A stretch of 64,000 bases of DNA. It comes from Lepidodermella squamata (lineage: Eukaryota; Gastrotricha). The notes under the pieces are model-generated. The model was not told where the DNA came from. It saw only the letters and a program-made list of their open reading frames with translations, and made no database searches. Shown piece by piece: positions 36,931 to 50,261 of this stretch (position 1 is the stretch's first letter; every line of letters starts with the position of its first letter). Position numbers and translations under genes: made by a program. The stretch covers positions 124,001-188,000 of the forward strand of contig JBLDXI010000050.1 of assembly GCA_047495785.1 (NCBI GenBank). The letters run 5' to 3'.

Positions 36931-37979
36931 AATTGAGGCGACACTAGTTGAAATGTTTCGCACGTGCGAAATAATACTGTTTATCTCCTGCAAAACGGAA
37001 CAAAATGACGCCTTTCGCACGGGCTCCAAAAACAGCTCCATGGAAGGGGGGATAGTTTCAAGAATATGAATATATTCATGAGGTGTCATGAAACTAGGAC
37101 ATTCTCAAATAAGTGCCAAAAAATGAAAAAAATATGAGCAATTGGAATAAGGTGTCGGCAGATCAAAAATAATTTTTTCGGAATTTTTCTGACATAATTA
37201 TCAACTTTGAGGGCTTCGGAATATTAATTAGCACCTTATAAATATACATATTTTTACAACTATTAAAACTTCTTGGTCTGTAACACTTTATTTTTAGCTG
37301 ATTTTAACCCAAGCTTGGAGCTAAAAATAGTTCGGGCGCGTGCGAGATGTTTTTAGTTTTAACTCAACAAATTCCTGACCGTGCGTAACTTTTGATTTTC
37401 ACTGTACATCTGCAATTTGACAATCTTATACTATCTACTAACGCCGCCTTGCTGATATTTCTTGCTTCCTGCTATGTTACAATCTGGTTAGAAATCCTAT
37501 CATTCACGTGAGTTCGATGCACGTATATGCTCGCTCCTTAGCTGTTTTCTTAACTTAGCTCGTAACTTGTCCAGATACGAGAAAAATGGAGGTGATTTCA
37601 AAAGTTATAAAACAAGGGGGAATGCTGGCCTCGAAAAATCAAAAAATGAAATCGGGCTGGAAATGAAAAGTATGTCAAAACTAGGAATTTTTTTCTTTTT
37701 TTATTATCGAGATGGAGTAGAAACATGACAGTATCGAGAAAGCAATTCAACTTAGCAATTAGCAATTCAAATAGAATTATAATTTAATACGTTTGTGAAC
37801 GACATAGACGACGTAGCCTTCGGATCTTACTCAACAATATTTCATAGAGCGTAAAACCAGCCATAACCGCATAATTTTCTTACGTGCAAAATAATAAATA
37901 ATGACCCTAAAATGTTCAGTCACATCGTCGATCGACGTCAGAGCATATTTATGTCGACGATTGACAGTCATGTCTCATG
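36931..37979 (+). other. Intergenic, nothing recognised
   Basis: AT-rich sequence without gene or repeat that I can support. Confidence 0.4.
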
Positions 37980-38333
37980 TCATTGTTGGTTTTTGTTTGA
38001 TTTTCCAGCCTTTTTCGATTTCTCCCCGGTTTTCGACTTTTGATGACCGTTTTTTGATTTTCCACTCTTTTCCGATTTCTGACCATGTTTTCCATTCTTT
38101 CCGTGTTTTCCAGCCTTTGCATGTTCATGTGCCTTTCCATGTGTTTGCTTCACATCCGAACCTTCACTGCCAGTTCCAACTTCCTCGTTATGCTGATGTT
38201 TCTTTCCTTCTCCGAGTTCGACAGACCACACAGCAATTAATGCCTGAAATAGATGAAGAATAGAGAATTGAGATGTTTCATTTCACAAGCAAGAAATTAC
38301 CACAATAACGGTGAATAAAATTAACTTGTTCAT
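37980..38333 (-). CDS. Small secreted Lys/His/Gly-rich protein
   Basis: Exon 1 (38333-38301) and exon 2 (38243-37980) join in phase 0 across a 57-bp intron to give 98 residues. The joined N-terminus MNKLILFTVIVALIAVWSVE is a signal peptide that only exists after splicing, which supports the model. The mature peptide of about 75 residues is extremely basic and built from Gly-Lys-His and Ser-Lys-Gly words (KAHEHAKAGKHGKNGKHG), with no cysteine. Such composition occurs in antimicrobial and metal-binding peptides, but no function can be assigned. The long plus-strand frame over the same bases is a shadow. Confidence 0.6.
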
Positions 38334-41300
38334 TTTTCAGCAGGAAAATATTATTCAAGCAATTATCTGAATTCTAAATGGAAGGATGAAGGATGGAAGG
38401 ACGATGCCTCGGTATTTCAGCCTTTGATCAGCAAAACTATATCGGTTAATCTAGGCTAGGTTTATGAGTCTATACTCTATTGAGCTAGCTTTTATTTTCT
38501 GCTTTTTAGGAAGCAATCAAGATTTTCACCTTTCGTTTCGACTATTTTGTGTAAAATGATGAAAAATCATGGATGTATTACCCGCAAACATTGAACTGGA
38601 GCCTAACTTATCAAGTATAAATCGCAAAAGAATATACTACACTTTACTTGGTCATATTTACCAGCAAAAAAAGCAAAGAGAAATGCAGAAGAAAAACTGG
38701 GTCCTTACTCGTAGGAGCATAGCTCTAAATATAATGATCATGACTTCTTACGAAACAATCAAAAGCGATATATAGAGCCTATTTTCGAGCTTTAAGTGTA
38801 TTGATAATTGACACGACATTTTTCGCGCATTCCACACATGGGACCATGAAGATCCCAGGCGTTTCGTTTTTACCTGGCCTAGTCACGCAGAACCCTTGGC
38901 TCAGGCCCAGGTCATTTGATTCGTGATATCAAGACATCTTCGGAAATTTGAGGTTATGCCCTAGTACTGCGGTTATATCCATAGCGCCGTTAAAAAGCTC
39001 GGTTCAACAGTGTTGCGCTAAGAATTGCAGATCGAATTTTACCATGCGCATGTCGTTCGTGTTGCGACGTAAGAGACCGCCAGTGCTAGCGCATATTTCT
39101 ATATATCATTATACGGCTATATTGCGGCTGTTTACAACTGTGGAGCGGTTGCATCCCAAATTACTATCTTCGGTTCAAGGGCTATAAAATTGCCATTAGC
39201 TGCGATTGCTATCTTGCGTTCTTGGACTCTTGAAGATAAAAGAAGATGAATTCATCTGCTTCGCCTATCCTTCCTATAATTCTTCAAAGTTTTCTCGCGA
39301 TCTTCTGCAATTCTTCGATTGAAGATTTTACAGGTAGCAAAAACGAGCTGCCGTGACCAATGAAAAAGTATTATTATCCGTGACCCGTCGCAGTACATCT
39401 TTATTTGAAACGCAGTGAAATAATTGAAAATGAACAAAGGAAATGAAACCAAGAGAATAATTTATCACACTTTGTTTCAACAGAAATGGCGATAATACAG
39501 GTTGAATAATATCAGCAGAGCCAGCACTCAGCACTCAGCAATAGTATAGTAGCGACCTTTTGCCGGAATTTCGCTATTTTTCCATTTCCATTTCCGATTC
39601 CCAATCAATATCCAATATCCAATCAGCTATAAATAAAGTGGCGATTCGAGTAAAAGTTTAAGTAAAATAATCCTATCAACAACGCAGAAATTAAAATTTA
39701 ATACAGCAGCTAATTGGATTTACTATTACTGTACTATTAGATAGCTTCGGGAGATATTGCAATACGATAGTAATGAATCATTAATACCTATTTTAGAAAC
39801 GAGCCATTCTAAAAAAAAATTCTTTGATTTCTACGATAAATTATAGAATGATGCTAATGAACACGTAATATTACTGGAAGGAGATCTCGTCCATTGAAGT
39901 TTTGGCGGATAAATCTTTGAAGTGTCGCAATTAGGAAACAAGCGGTCTGTAACGATTTCTGAAAATGTATCACTTAAAACCGAAATGAACTAACAATTTT
40001 CAAGAATCCATGACGGCGATACTCCATTGGTTATCTAACTAAAACTAACTAACTAACGATAACTAAATTGGCAAACCACAGAAATGGGACTGAAGGTAAT
40101 ATCAGAGTTTGTATGTGAATGAAAGGGGGAAGCAAACTTGTCACCCGTCAACTGTCTCTAACTGACGTGAACAAGCCCGATTCCGAGTTATTCAACGACG
40201 CTAACGACTACGGGGCGGTGATGGTAATTCATCCTACTTTGACTGCTTTGGTCAAGCTTTGGGAAGCTGTTTTCTTCCCCTTCAAAGCAAAGAATGTCCA
40301 TATCTATTGGCCATTAATTAAGTGTTAAATTTCAATTCCTAACCCAGAGCAGATCAGATTGGTCTCTAAAAAGCTGCGCTTTGATTTAGCCTTGCAAGGC
40401 GTAGAACAAATCGCTCCATCGCTCCAGAGATCTACCTTAACCCTTTTTCACCGCCGGCATTTTTGGCGGCCGGAAAGCCTTGGCAGACAATCAGACAATC
40501 TCTGACAGCAGACAATCTCCGGCCGCACCAACATGGGAATGCTCTTTCATCGGCAGCAGATTTTTTAGCTTCAAGCACATTTTTCTTTCTCGCAAGCGCT
40601 TTGAGCGGAGGGGGTTAATTAACAGAGGCCTTTATAAACAGGTAATTACCTAAGCGGACTGCTTCCCCACAACTTGAGTCAATATGAGCGATTCCTTCAG
40701 CGGTACTTGTTCCTAAGCAATTCTATGCGCAGAGAGAACGAAGTGATCTATGCCTATGCTGTATAACTTTTTCCAGTACGGGCCACAGTTGTAAAGCGCT
40801 GGGCAACCGACACGACTAGGGGTCTTAACTTCAATTCACCTTACTTGTTTTGCTCTAACTGTTTTCTACTCGAACAAAGATGATGGAAAATGTTCAAAAT
40901 GGCCGCATTGGACCCACCAAACCAGTGGTTAATAATATATGCGAGCGAAGCGAGCTTTAGCCAACGGAACTTTACAGAAATTTTGGCTGAAAGTAGTATA
41001 AAATTGGTTGATATTCGCGTCATGATCGAAGGAAACGGGTAGCCGGTCGCATTCCAGCCATTATTCGAGAAAAGCTTTCCGGCCGCGGTGAACAACTCCG
41101 CCGGCCGCAGGGGGCCGGAACAACGGATTTTGCGGAACACTGTCGTAACCCATTCTCAGGATAAAGCACGCGCCACTTTTTTGCCTTCACTTACTCTGAA
41201 ACCCTAAGAATTATTCTGCATTCTCGCCAATAGATCGGTTAATTTGAAGTGCCGTAAGCACTTCTGATAGCCCTAATCATAGATGGGATTTTGGATTCCA

Positions 41301-42105
41301 GCCAAAATGATCGAGTAGATGCGCTTTGTAAATTATTCTTCTATTAATTGTTTTCTTTTGATAAAACTACTATTGGTATTAGTATAATCAGCACCATCGG
41401 ACCAAATGTGTCGTAGTATTTCCTTAAGAAATCCGCGCAAAAATCGTGAAACCCAAATTTGAATGGTGGGTCCCGTTTTGTCGTATACGAATCATGCCAA
41501 GCGAGTTGCATGTCAAGCATTCCTCAAATACGGCGGTTTCGTTGCTATAATTGCTAATCATCAATCATCGCTAAATCGCTAAGCAGATCACATTACCAAG
41601 ACAATCCGCTATCTTTCTTAGGATGCAGGGATACAAGCCATCCTTACAATTCTTGAATGCTACCAACTTCATTAACTTTGTGTGATTCTACTATTGACCT
41701 CATGTGGCTGCGAATCTACTTCAGCGATTCCACGAGCTTCGGGGAAGGTTTTTGTTCAGTTTGTCCCAACAGATCAACGGCTCATATTTGTATGACATAG
41801 CACGAGTAAAGAGTCATATCTGAACGGAGCTGGCCGAGATTTACGAATCGAAACGAGCCGGAGGCGAGTTGAGATGAGTATTTAAGAAGGATATCCAAAT
41901 GTCTGCGAGATAATGGAGAAGTATAACCACAGATTAGATTATAACTAATAGCGTAATAAGTGCTCTCTTGGCAGTTTCATGATTTAGGGGCTGAATAATA
42001 GAAAAATTGGCTCATCTAGTCCATAATTCCAAAATATGCATTTTACGTGATGATAACTGTATGGGTCCCATGAAATGTTGAAAGTTTGAACAATAAGTGG
42101 TGATG

Positions 42106-42142
<37 letters not shown>

Positions 42143-43131
42143 TAGCCTACGGATGTTGAGGAAAATTGATGGAATTATCCTAGACTACGCTTGAAGGGAA
42201 CGAATATGAAATAAGCAAGATATGGATAAATTTGGTTGATCTTAAGAATTTAGCCATGATAACGGAGAAATTGTCTGAAACGTTTGTGCGCAGTACGCAT
42301 TCTGGTAGGCGTTGTAACCGCTAGGTATCGGATGCGCCGCAATAATGATGCTATTACCGACTAATAAAAAGTAGCTTATACCAGTACCAAGTATTTTATT
42401 ACAAACAGCATGAAAGTACTGCCTAACGAGGTCTCTTACGTCGCAACACGAACGATGTAGGAATATCTAAATATCCGCATTTACAGCAGACATAGAGAAC
42501 GGAGTCACTTCGTTCTCTATGACAGCAGATTATATATATTAAAATTATAATATTATTAACCGTGCCAATATTGGTATTTGTCGAAATAAGGAAAGAAATA
42601 AGTTTTTTAAAATATCACTGGACACCATTAACTACAACGAATGATGCAGTGATTCTCCGAGATCAGCCAATTCCTGTATAGACAAGTTGCGAATTGCGAA
42701 TCTTGGATCCTGGAGGATGGAAAATAATTGTTTGCTGTATTTGCCAGCATTACTATGTAGTGAATCAATCAAAAAACGAGCGAAGCGCGGAAATGTTGAA
42801 GATTGTCCAATAAAAGACGCTCGAAAACCTCGAAGAACGAAAATAAGAGGGCAGAGGGCAGAATTTTCATGTTCTTGTCCGGCCTGGACAAGCTTCAGTG
42901 ATGTTCCCCCCATTATGCTGAAAAGCTAGCAATCATCGATCTCCTGATGGCTTGAGACTTCCGCGGATTGTAAACATTTGCATAAACATAGCATGATTGC
43001 TTCAGAACCCTTTATATATAAATGTGACAAATAAAAGAAAGAAAATAATTAGTACCTATTATGAATCATTTTTGCAACAACGAAACCGATATGTTGTTAT
43101 CATGTTTCTTCAACTCAGTAGCGGAATTCCA
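38334..43131 (+). other. Gene-poor region
   Basis: No gene with support. Noted: GC-rich CCGGCCGC-bearing patches at about 40450-40540 and 41050-41120 that are partly inverse to each other; an AG microsatellite at about 42111-42140; a near-perfect palindrome at about 42484-42514 (CATAGAGAACGGAGT and its complement). A 35-codon coding-like stretch ending at a donor (GTGATG|GTAATT, about 40119-40211, QLSLTDVNKPDSELF) could be a lone exon. Confidence 0.4.
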
Positions 43132-44270
43132 TCACTTTGGTTCCCATTGGCTCTCCAATTTCGATAGCAACAGTGAAATCTTGCGTGTCCAACCAGGTCT
43201 GAGCATTTGCACGCAAGCTCCTACGGTAGCATGCAAATTGACGCAAACAACGCCCATCTTTTGCAACCAGCTCGAGGCATGGTGCGGCCCAAAATCGGTG
43301 TAGAATAATTTGAAGACGACTGCGAAAAGCGCGGGTGCGTATGAGGCGCAATATATGAAAAAAACTACGACAGACTGCTGAGCGAAGAAAATGTCACGAT
43401 CTCGCCATCTCTCCACCTTGAACGATCGACCCCGATGTCGAGTACTCACGCTGTTATCACTAGCCTTTAGCCTTCATTTGCAAATTTCGGATACATCGAA
43501 AAATCATGTAGTAATTTTTGGCTAATAAAGATACTGGAATCGTGACGCTGGTACAACAGTAACAATAGAAAACTTGAATCAAGATCACCAATCAGCCTAT
43601 ATTGGAAAGCACTGCAGATCCAACCTGGATTGCCATCGTTCAACCCTTCAATCTCAATAAGTTCATTCCGCCAGATTCCGACGAAGAAACAAATGGCAAT
43701 ACAACAGCAGTAGAGGCCAATAACCCATGACAGGAGACGTTTCGTACTGGCTTCGTAATTTGGGCTGTTTGAAAGGATGCAGAGACGGCGCTCGTATGAA
43801 ATCATCGCGTTCATATAAGTTCCAAAGGCCCCATTAGCGTATTGTATCCAAAATAAGGCAGTGCATGTCCACTGATCAGCTTCCCAGTAGCCTGTTCTAA
43901 AATTTATCGCAAGACCGAGACAACAGATGAAAGCTAAAACAATATTCCTAGCACCGTCAATCGCGATTAGCATAAGAAGACCACGTTTTACTTGCCGCTT
44001 GTACAAATCGACGCAGCTAACGATTGTTACTACGGTTACTAAGACCAGGCTGATCGCAAACATCAGCAAATGAATGAGACGGCCGTTCATTGTGACGTAG
44101 TCGAGGTCATGGAACCAGCCGATGAAATGGGGTCTCGGGTTATCATAGCCCGAGCCAGGCAAGTAAACCTCGATCCAGCCTCCGTTGATCAGCCGTGCTC
44201 TCAGATACGACGAGTTTCCATGCTGCGTTGTTTCATTGCTCTGCAATAAATTTGACGTATTGCTGTTCAT
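43132..44270 (-). pseudogene. Rhodopsin-like GPCR, copy 1, frameshifted
   Basis: The frame from 44270 gives 267 residues: a glycosylated N-terminus, TM1 to TM5, and YERRLCILSN at the end of TM3 in the place of the D-R-Y motif. Relative to copy 2 a 5-base loss near 43550 throws the frame off (LLLLLYQRHD), and a 7-bp tandem duplication (TAGCCTT at 43461-43467 and 43468-43474 on the plus strand) adds a second shift. TM6 and TM7 (FFIYCASYAPALFAVVFKLF, VVCVNLHATVGACV) remain in a third segment, 43449-43132. TM7 lacks NPxxY in both copies. Probably a dead receptor gene. Ligand unknown. Confidence 0.75.
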
Positions 44271-44992
44271 TTTTTGCTTCGAGATGATTTGCTTTGAAAA
44301 GTAAAATGACTACACCCATACGGGCGCCGCCGTTCACATATTAATTTCCACACAAATCACTAATACTGGCCAGAACGAGGTCATGATCGTAACATTGCAT
44401 AATCGCGCCAGAATGCGCGTAATAGGCCGCATTTTGATTTTGAGACTTGATAGAATTTGTTTAAAATTGAACCATTTGAAATGCCCGAGTCGCATTTTTT
44501 GCAGGTTTTGATCGGCGATTTTTTGGGCGGTTAGCTACTATTTCGCCAGTTATTTCATATATATTGAAGCGCGGCAATTTTAGCTAAAATCACGACAATT
44601 GCGAATTTTTATAGATTTTATAGAATGTTTATAACCCTCGCTTAGATTACGGCCAAATTCAAGGACATTTCCATAAATTATCAAACTATTTGTATTGCAA
44701 TTTTTCCTGATTTTTATCGACAAACAATTTATAATTGAATTTATTATTAAAAATAATATTATTAAATCAACTTCATCCTTTGATGTTCTAACGAAAGTGC
44801 CAATTGAAATTGGAATTGAAATTGATTGATTGCACTGACTCGAAATTGGCCGACTTTGGCCTTGAATTCGTTATAAAAAAAATCCCTCTCGATGAGACCA
44901 GTGTAAAAATATTTGTTGCGCAGATTCAGCCACCGATGATTTTTATATTCATTTTCTTAAAAGTTTAAAAAACACAAAAATTTTGAAATAAG
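44271..44992 (+). other. Intergenic, nothing recognised
   Basis: Upstream region of GPCR copy 1. Very AT-rich, no repeat supported. Confidence 0.4.
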
Positions 44993-45126
44993 TACCGTCA
45001 ACTGGGGTGACTTTGGGCAGTGGGGTCACTTCGACGTACAAAAATGGGGTGACTTTGGCGTACCAAAAATCAAACATGGTAAGGTAAATACCCCGCGAGT
45101 GGGAAAAGTCACCCCAGTTGACGGTA
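44993..45126. mobile_element. Tc1/mariner-type MITE (134 bp)
   Basis: Perfect 20-bp terminal inverted repeats, TACCGTCAACTGGGG.. and its complement, bounded by TA. The inner part repeats GGGGTGACTTTGG. TA target and short TIRs fit a mariner-derived MITE. No coding content. Confidence 0.8.
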
Positions 45127-48000
45127 TATTTTTTGTCTACTTGTTCATAAGGTGCGAAGCCGCGCTATAGTTGGAGCAAATTGCAAATTTTAGGGGAATC
45201 ATGCTATAATGTCTCTTAGTCAACATGAATCGCTAAGATGTTTCGACGACGGCTAGTTTCTTTTCAAGCCATTTTTTACGATTTTCCGAAAAATACGAAA
45301 AATTCGCCTCACCTGTCACTTGCTTATGATTATTTTATTTAGAAATAATCACAAATCATGACGATAGAATGAAAAGTTGCTTGAAGTTAAATCTACTACA
45401 GCACCATCTATAGATAGCAAATAGCAGGCGGTCGATTATCCAAGTAGAAACGTTCAAATTTATTTGACGAGTAAATCACATTAATATTCACAGATCGGAA
45501 ATATCCAAAAAATCGACATAGAACAGCGATCGGCTATGTATTCCGATCAAACTTTTTTCCGATTTGAAGTATAAAATTCTCAAAAAATCTCATCGATAAT
45601 TTACGATTTGGCGATCGTTTTTCTACTGATTTCATGGCTATGTGTGGTTCGGTGGTCCGTCTATGTAGCGTTCCAAACTTTATGTTGCGAAATGGGAATG
45701 TTTGCCGGATAACAGAGGTTTACTAGCAAAATAACATGCCAAAGTAAACGAGAAAGCAGTCCTATTTACGAACAACTTTATTAACGAACGAACCACGACA
45801 TACGAACAACGTGGCAGTTACGAATTCCCCCAACATCAAATGGGCATTACGAATAATAATAATATCTATTTTCAACCTGTGCTGTAACAATTTACGGCAT
45901 ATTTCAGGAGATGAGTCATTTCACCAGAACACCAACGATTAGGCCTGGGCTACTTGAGTAAATTGCTGCGAATTTTCCTGGTGGAGTGGCAGATTTCGAA
46001 TGATTGAAGTTGAGGTATAAATAGGGAAAATGAGGTGTTTTGAGGTACACTGTTTTCCAGCTGCGGTATATAAGAATAATACCGTATTTGTTCCTATAGC
46101 AGCCCGGGCTACTAAAATTTCACCAGAAATTTCCGAACAAAAAGCCGCCTATTTCCTATTTGTACCAGCAGGCGTTATATCGATTTACGCTTTAGCCGTA
46201 TCTTGGTATGCATCATTATTCGCAGCTCAGCATTCTCTGTGCTACGTGCTCCGGGCTACGGTTATTTCGTTTTCATGTTTCCTGTATCTCAAGGTGCGGT
46301 TCATTTTTCTGGTAATTAGGAACCTTGTGATAACCCTACAATGAGGAAATGGCTCTTCCTCCAATATAAAATTATGTAAAATGTAAAAGTCCAACCAAGC
46401 ATCAATCGACAAGACTGCCATAGTTTTGAAAATGCTACATAGGTACAGATAAATGTTCTCAAAAAAACACAATTAATAGCTCAAAAGGTTGAATTGTTCT
46501 TGTATTAAGGAGGCTTAACCCGCGTCACGGCTCATGGCAAGAGTTGAGCAGAGAGCTCCGATTTCGATGATTCGCCGCGGCCGTTGCGAGTTTGGAAGAT
46601 CGACTTTCGAGACATAGGCAGAGCTGTGATGCGTCCATGGACGTTTCGATGAGCCCAATCGCCACGCCATGCCCAACACGGTTGTTGGCGGCGGGTTTAC
46701 CGAATAGCAATTTTTGGGCCAGGCCATTTTAAAAAGTTGGATAAAATTATTCTAGAATATTCACTTATATATTTCTTGAATAAAAGGGAAGTTAAGATGA
46801 CTTTTTCGGCCAAATTACGGAGTCGAGAGGTATGCGAGAGTTAGGCGAGAGCTAATATCCAAATTACATTTATACCATAACATTTTCCTACAATTTTTCA
46901 AAATTTAGAAAAAAACGAGAGTATATTATTCCTAATTCCTATTCTAGTAATTCTTGAAATAAGAGCCATCCAGCCGCATAACCCTCTCTACTGATATCAC
47001 AGTAAATTTATAATTGGTCCAAATATTTGCTCCGCTATAAAAATGAGGTTCCAGCACTAACTTGATGCGTCCTGGCTCTAAATTTCTCATTCGTAGAAAT
47101 TTCGGCGTTTTCGTTTTTTGATCGATACCGAACCTAATAGGATTAGGATTTTTTATTTTAGCTACCTGGCGCCCCAAGCTAAGTAGAAAAATTATCGATA
47201 TATGTTTCCACGACGGCTTGTATCAACAAATTTGGGATTCTAGTGAAGACTAGAAATTCGAAACCCCATATTCAGGGGAAATCTAGTGCTTGAGTCTCAA
47301 ATTTAGTGCTGCAACCCTAAATTCACGGTGCACATCCATTTTTGATGTCACCCGAGATTGTCTAAAAATTGGATGCACCGAAATTTAATTCGATGAATTA
47401 TTGGATGAATCTAAATTGCAAAAATGAGCTCATATGTTTTAGCGTGAGATCTATTTTTTTCGAAGATTAGTCATTAGCAGAGTAGGAGTGGCAATATTTT
47501 CTATGATTTTTTTCCCATGGAGAATCACTGAGGAATAAAAATTTGATGCAGGGCTTAAGGGAAAAGGGGAAGCCCGCATTTTCGATTGATGCTCAAAAGT
47601 TGGCAATTTATCTCGATCTATAAGATGATGAACAAGATCACGGGATTAGGAGATTAGGAACAAGATACAAGATTGAGCGATCGACAACAAAATGATGCTA
47701 TAAAATAGAACGGAAGTCAATACGGAAAATAGAAAAATAGATCATGGCAGGTTTTTCATCTATAACGAGCTATGCCAAATTTGAAACAGTCCATCTTCTT
47801 ATAAAACTTAATTTTATTTATCAGTCATGCTCATGTGAGTGTAGACAGGCTTTAGATTACGATTCTGTGTGTTGCAGCATTGCGCAACATCGAACGCAAT
47901 TGTTACACTTGACTTTGATGGTTCTAGTTTTCCATTCTAATTTATCTATTTTTGGATGTCCTAATTTTCTCCAACTTTTTGGCTTCGAAACCGAAATTTA
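45127..48000 (+). other. Intergenic, no supported gene
   Basis: Several short frames (for instance near 46030 and 46515 minus) have no family-like sequence. A GC-richer patch at 46515-46730 could be a gene fragment, but two frames are equally open and neither is convincing. Confidence 0.4.
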
Positions 48001-48001
48001 G

Positions 48002-48448
48002 ACCGCGAGGGGCGCGTTCAAAAAGTCTCAGAGCTTCTGAATGCCGTTTCTTAATTACTTGGGATTGTTCTCTGATTGCGTAATAATATTTTAAACTGAA
48101 AATCGTGAATTTATTCTTTCTCGCAACTTCTTTTTCAGGACAAATAGTACTGCCATTCTGACTTTTCTAGGTCATTTTTATTGTTAAATAACCCAACTCA
48201 CGTGGGTAATCAAGGAACAGTTTCAGAGAGCTCGAGCAGCCTGAAACTTCGAACAATGGTTTATTCTCGCTGAACGTTCTGAGCATTAAAAAATCGCGTG
48301 AAAGCGTAATCAGGCACTTCTGTGTCCCTCTTCTCTGAAACTAAACAATGCAAAAAACCACTCTGAACATTAAAAAACGCGTATTTTGAGTAATTAACAA
48401 AAAACAGCGTTCCAGAGCGCTGGGACTTTTTGAACATGCCCGAGGTTC
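48002..48448. mobile_element. Terminal-inverted-repeat element, about 445 bp
   Basis: The left end contains GGGGCGCGTTCAAAAAGTCT and the right end GACTTTTTGAACATGCCCGA, imperfect inverted repeats of about 30 bp. Non-coding. hAT-like ends are possible; I see no clear target duplication. Confidence 0.55.
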
Positions 48449-49201
48449 ATACTCTTCCCTCGAGAGTTCACATTGTTCTCTGACATTGATTACGCCATCG
48501 ATTACATCGATATTTTGAGGGTTGTCCTATTTTTAACCACAGCAAAGTTTCAATTTCAGCCGCGGCCTGCTTTGCGTTCCGATGAGAGTTCATATTGTTC
48601 TCAGATTCTGATTACGTCGATTACGTCGACTGCGCTCATTTTAGCTCGAGGCTAGCTTAGCCGTTTTTCTCCATTTTGGTTTATAACTGCGTATAGAGCC
48701 TGCCTATAGCGTGGATATTTGGGCTGGCAAATTTAATTAAGAAAATTAATTGGTGGACGACTCGTTTTTGATAATATTCGTGCGGCCAAGTCACTTTATA
48801 GAGTCTTTCAAATTGCTTCAATCGCTACGGAATCGATTAATTTTAATTTTATCGGCCTTCTTTCATCGGCTTTGAACGCCTCTCGATGAGAATTATGAGA
48901 AAATAATAGGTAAATGGTGTGGATAGCATCATAAATAATCATAATAAACAGTAAAGCCGATGATTGAAATTCACTGGTATTATTCACTGAAGAAAAAAAA
49001 AAGTATATATAACCTTGCGGAACTAGCAACTAAAATTACCTAGCGGATCCTGAACCACGGCTTGCTGAAATACGTATTATATGTAATTGAGGTTAAAAAG
49101 CGCTGATAACCAGGTGTGAAGCTAAATTATCGGTGAACGCATAAACTGAACAATAAATAGAAAAAAATCAGAAATGATGAAAACACGGATGAAAACGGTC
49201 G
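48449..49201 (+). other. Intergenic with a diverged direct repeat
   Basis: GAGAGTTCACATTGTTCTCT at about 48462 recurs with changes at about 48585, each followed by GATTACGYC words. Otherwise nothing. Confidence 0.4.
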
Positions 49202-49997
49202 CCTGACATTTGAGTCCCGCGACACTTGCGCCGCGACACTTGCGCCCCGACAATTGAGTACCGACATTTGCACCCAGGTTTAACTTGCGCCCGACGACAC
49301 TTGCGCCCATTTATAAAAATAATAAATTTATTTCAACTTGCGCCCAAGCTGGCGACACTTGCGTCCAAAAACACTTCCGCCCCGGACTCAACTGTCGCCG
49401 AAATTAAATAAATAGATAGATAGCATAAATAACACAACGGGGTAGAGGTTAGAAATGTGATGACCAATTTCCATTTTTGAATGCTATTTTGGGGTCTACA
49501 TCCCTCTGGTTGTTTCACCGACTTCCAAAGGGGTAACGCTAACGAAAACCGTTCGTTATCGTCGTGAACAGAATTTTCTTCATCATTTTTCTCTCCCGAA
49601 TCCGAAGCTGATGAGGCCTCGAGTAAAGTTTACCGCTCACTAAGATCTATCGACTGGTGAAAACCGCATCATAATTCCTCTTGGTTCGGGAGGTATTGAA
49701 ATAATGCGAGGCGAGAAATTAGGTACGGCGACAAAATATAACTATAACAGCGAGTAAATTCGGAATAAAGCTGGGCGCAAGTGTCGCAGATGATTGGGCG
49801 GAAATGTCGCGGGCTGAACTCAAGTGTCGCCGGGCGCTTCTGTCGTGTTTGCAAATGTCGCCCCTGAATATTTTAGTTTGGGCGCAAATGTCTCGTACTC
49901 AAGTGTCGTTTTTAAAACGGGGCGCAAGAGTTTTTGGGCTCATTTGTCGGGGCGCAAGTGACGGGGCTCAAGTGTTGCGGTACTCATTTGTCGGCAC
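49202..49997. mobile_element. Foldback-like element built from a short motif
   Basis: The left 190 bp carries many copies of CGACACTTGCGCCC-like words; the right 230 bp carries the inverse, GGGCGCAAGTGTCG, with variants. About 370 bp of ordinary AT-rich sequence lies between. Long inverted ends made of arrayed short repeats are typical of foldback elements. No coding content. Confidence 0.7.
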
Positions 49998-50261
49998 ACC
50001 ATGAAAACCTAACTGAGAAATTAATTGATTGGTTTTTTTAATTATTCAATTAATTAATTGCAAAAAATTAGGGCAATCGCAATTTAGTTAGTGATTTCTT
50101 CCGCACAGCCTCAATAATTTTGAAAATTTCAAAATTTTCATCGACTCCCCGAGTGAATAAAATTTCAAGCATGTTACGCTCACTATTACGCGAAGTGGAA
50201 CAATGCACGCGTCTCATGGGATCTTTTTTCCTTCGACTTTGTGAATGGCGGCGCCCGTATG

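Noticed and set aside
37901-38263. 120-codon plus-strand frame
   Set aside because: It is the complement of the Lys/His-rich peptide gene; its Phe-rich content is what that composition yields on the other strand.
46030-46344. 104-codon plus-strand frame with hydrophobic stretches
   Set aside because: AT-rich sequence often gives such frames; no signal, domain or paralogue supports it.
46515-46727. Two overlapping 60-70 codon minus-strand frames in a GC-rich patch
   Set aside because: Both frames are open to a similar length, neither shows a domain, and no splice partner was found.
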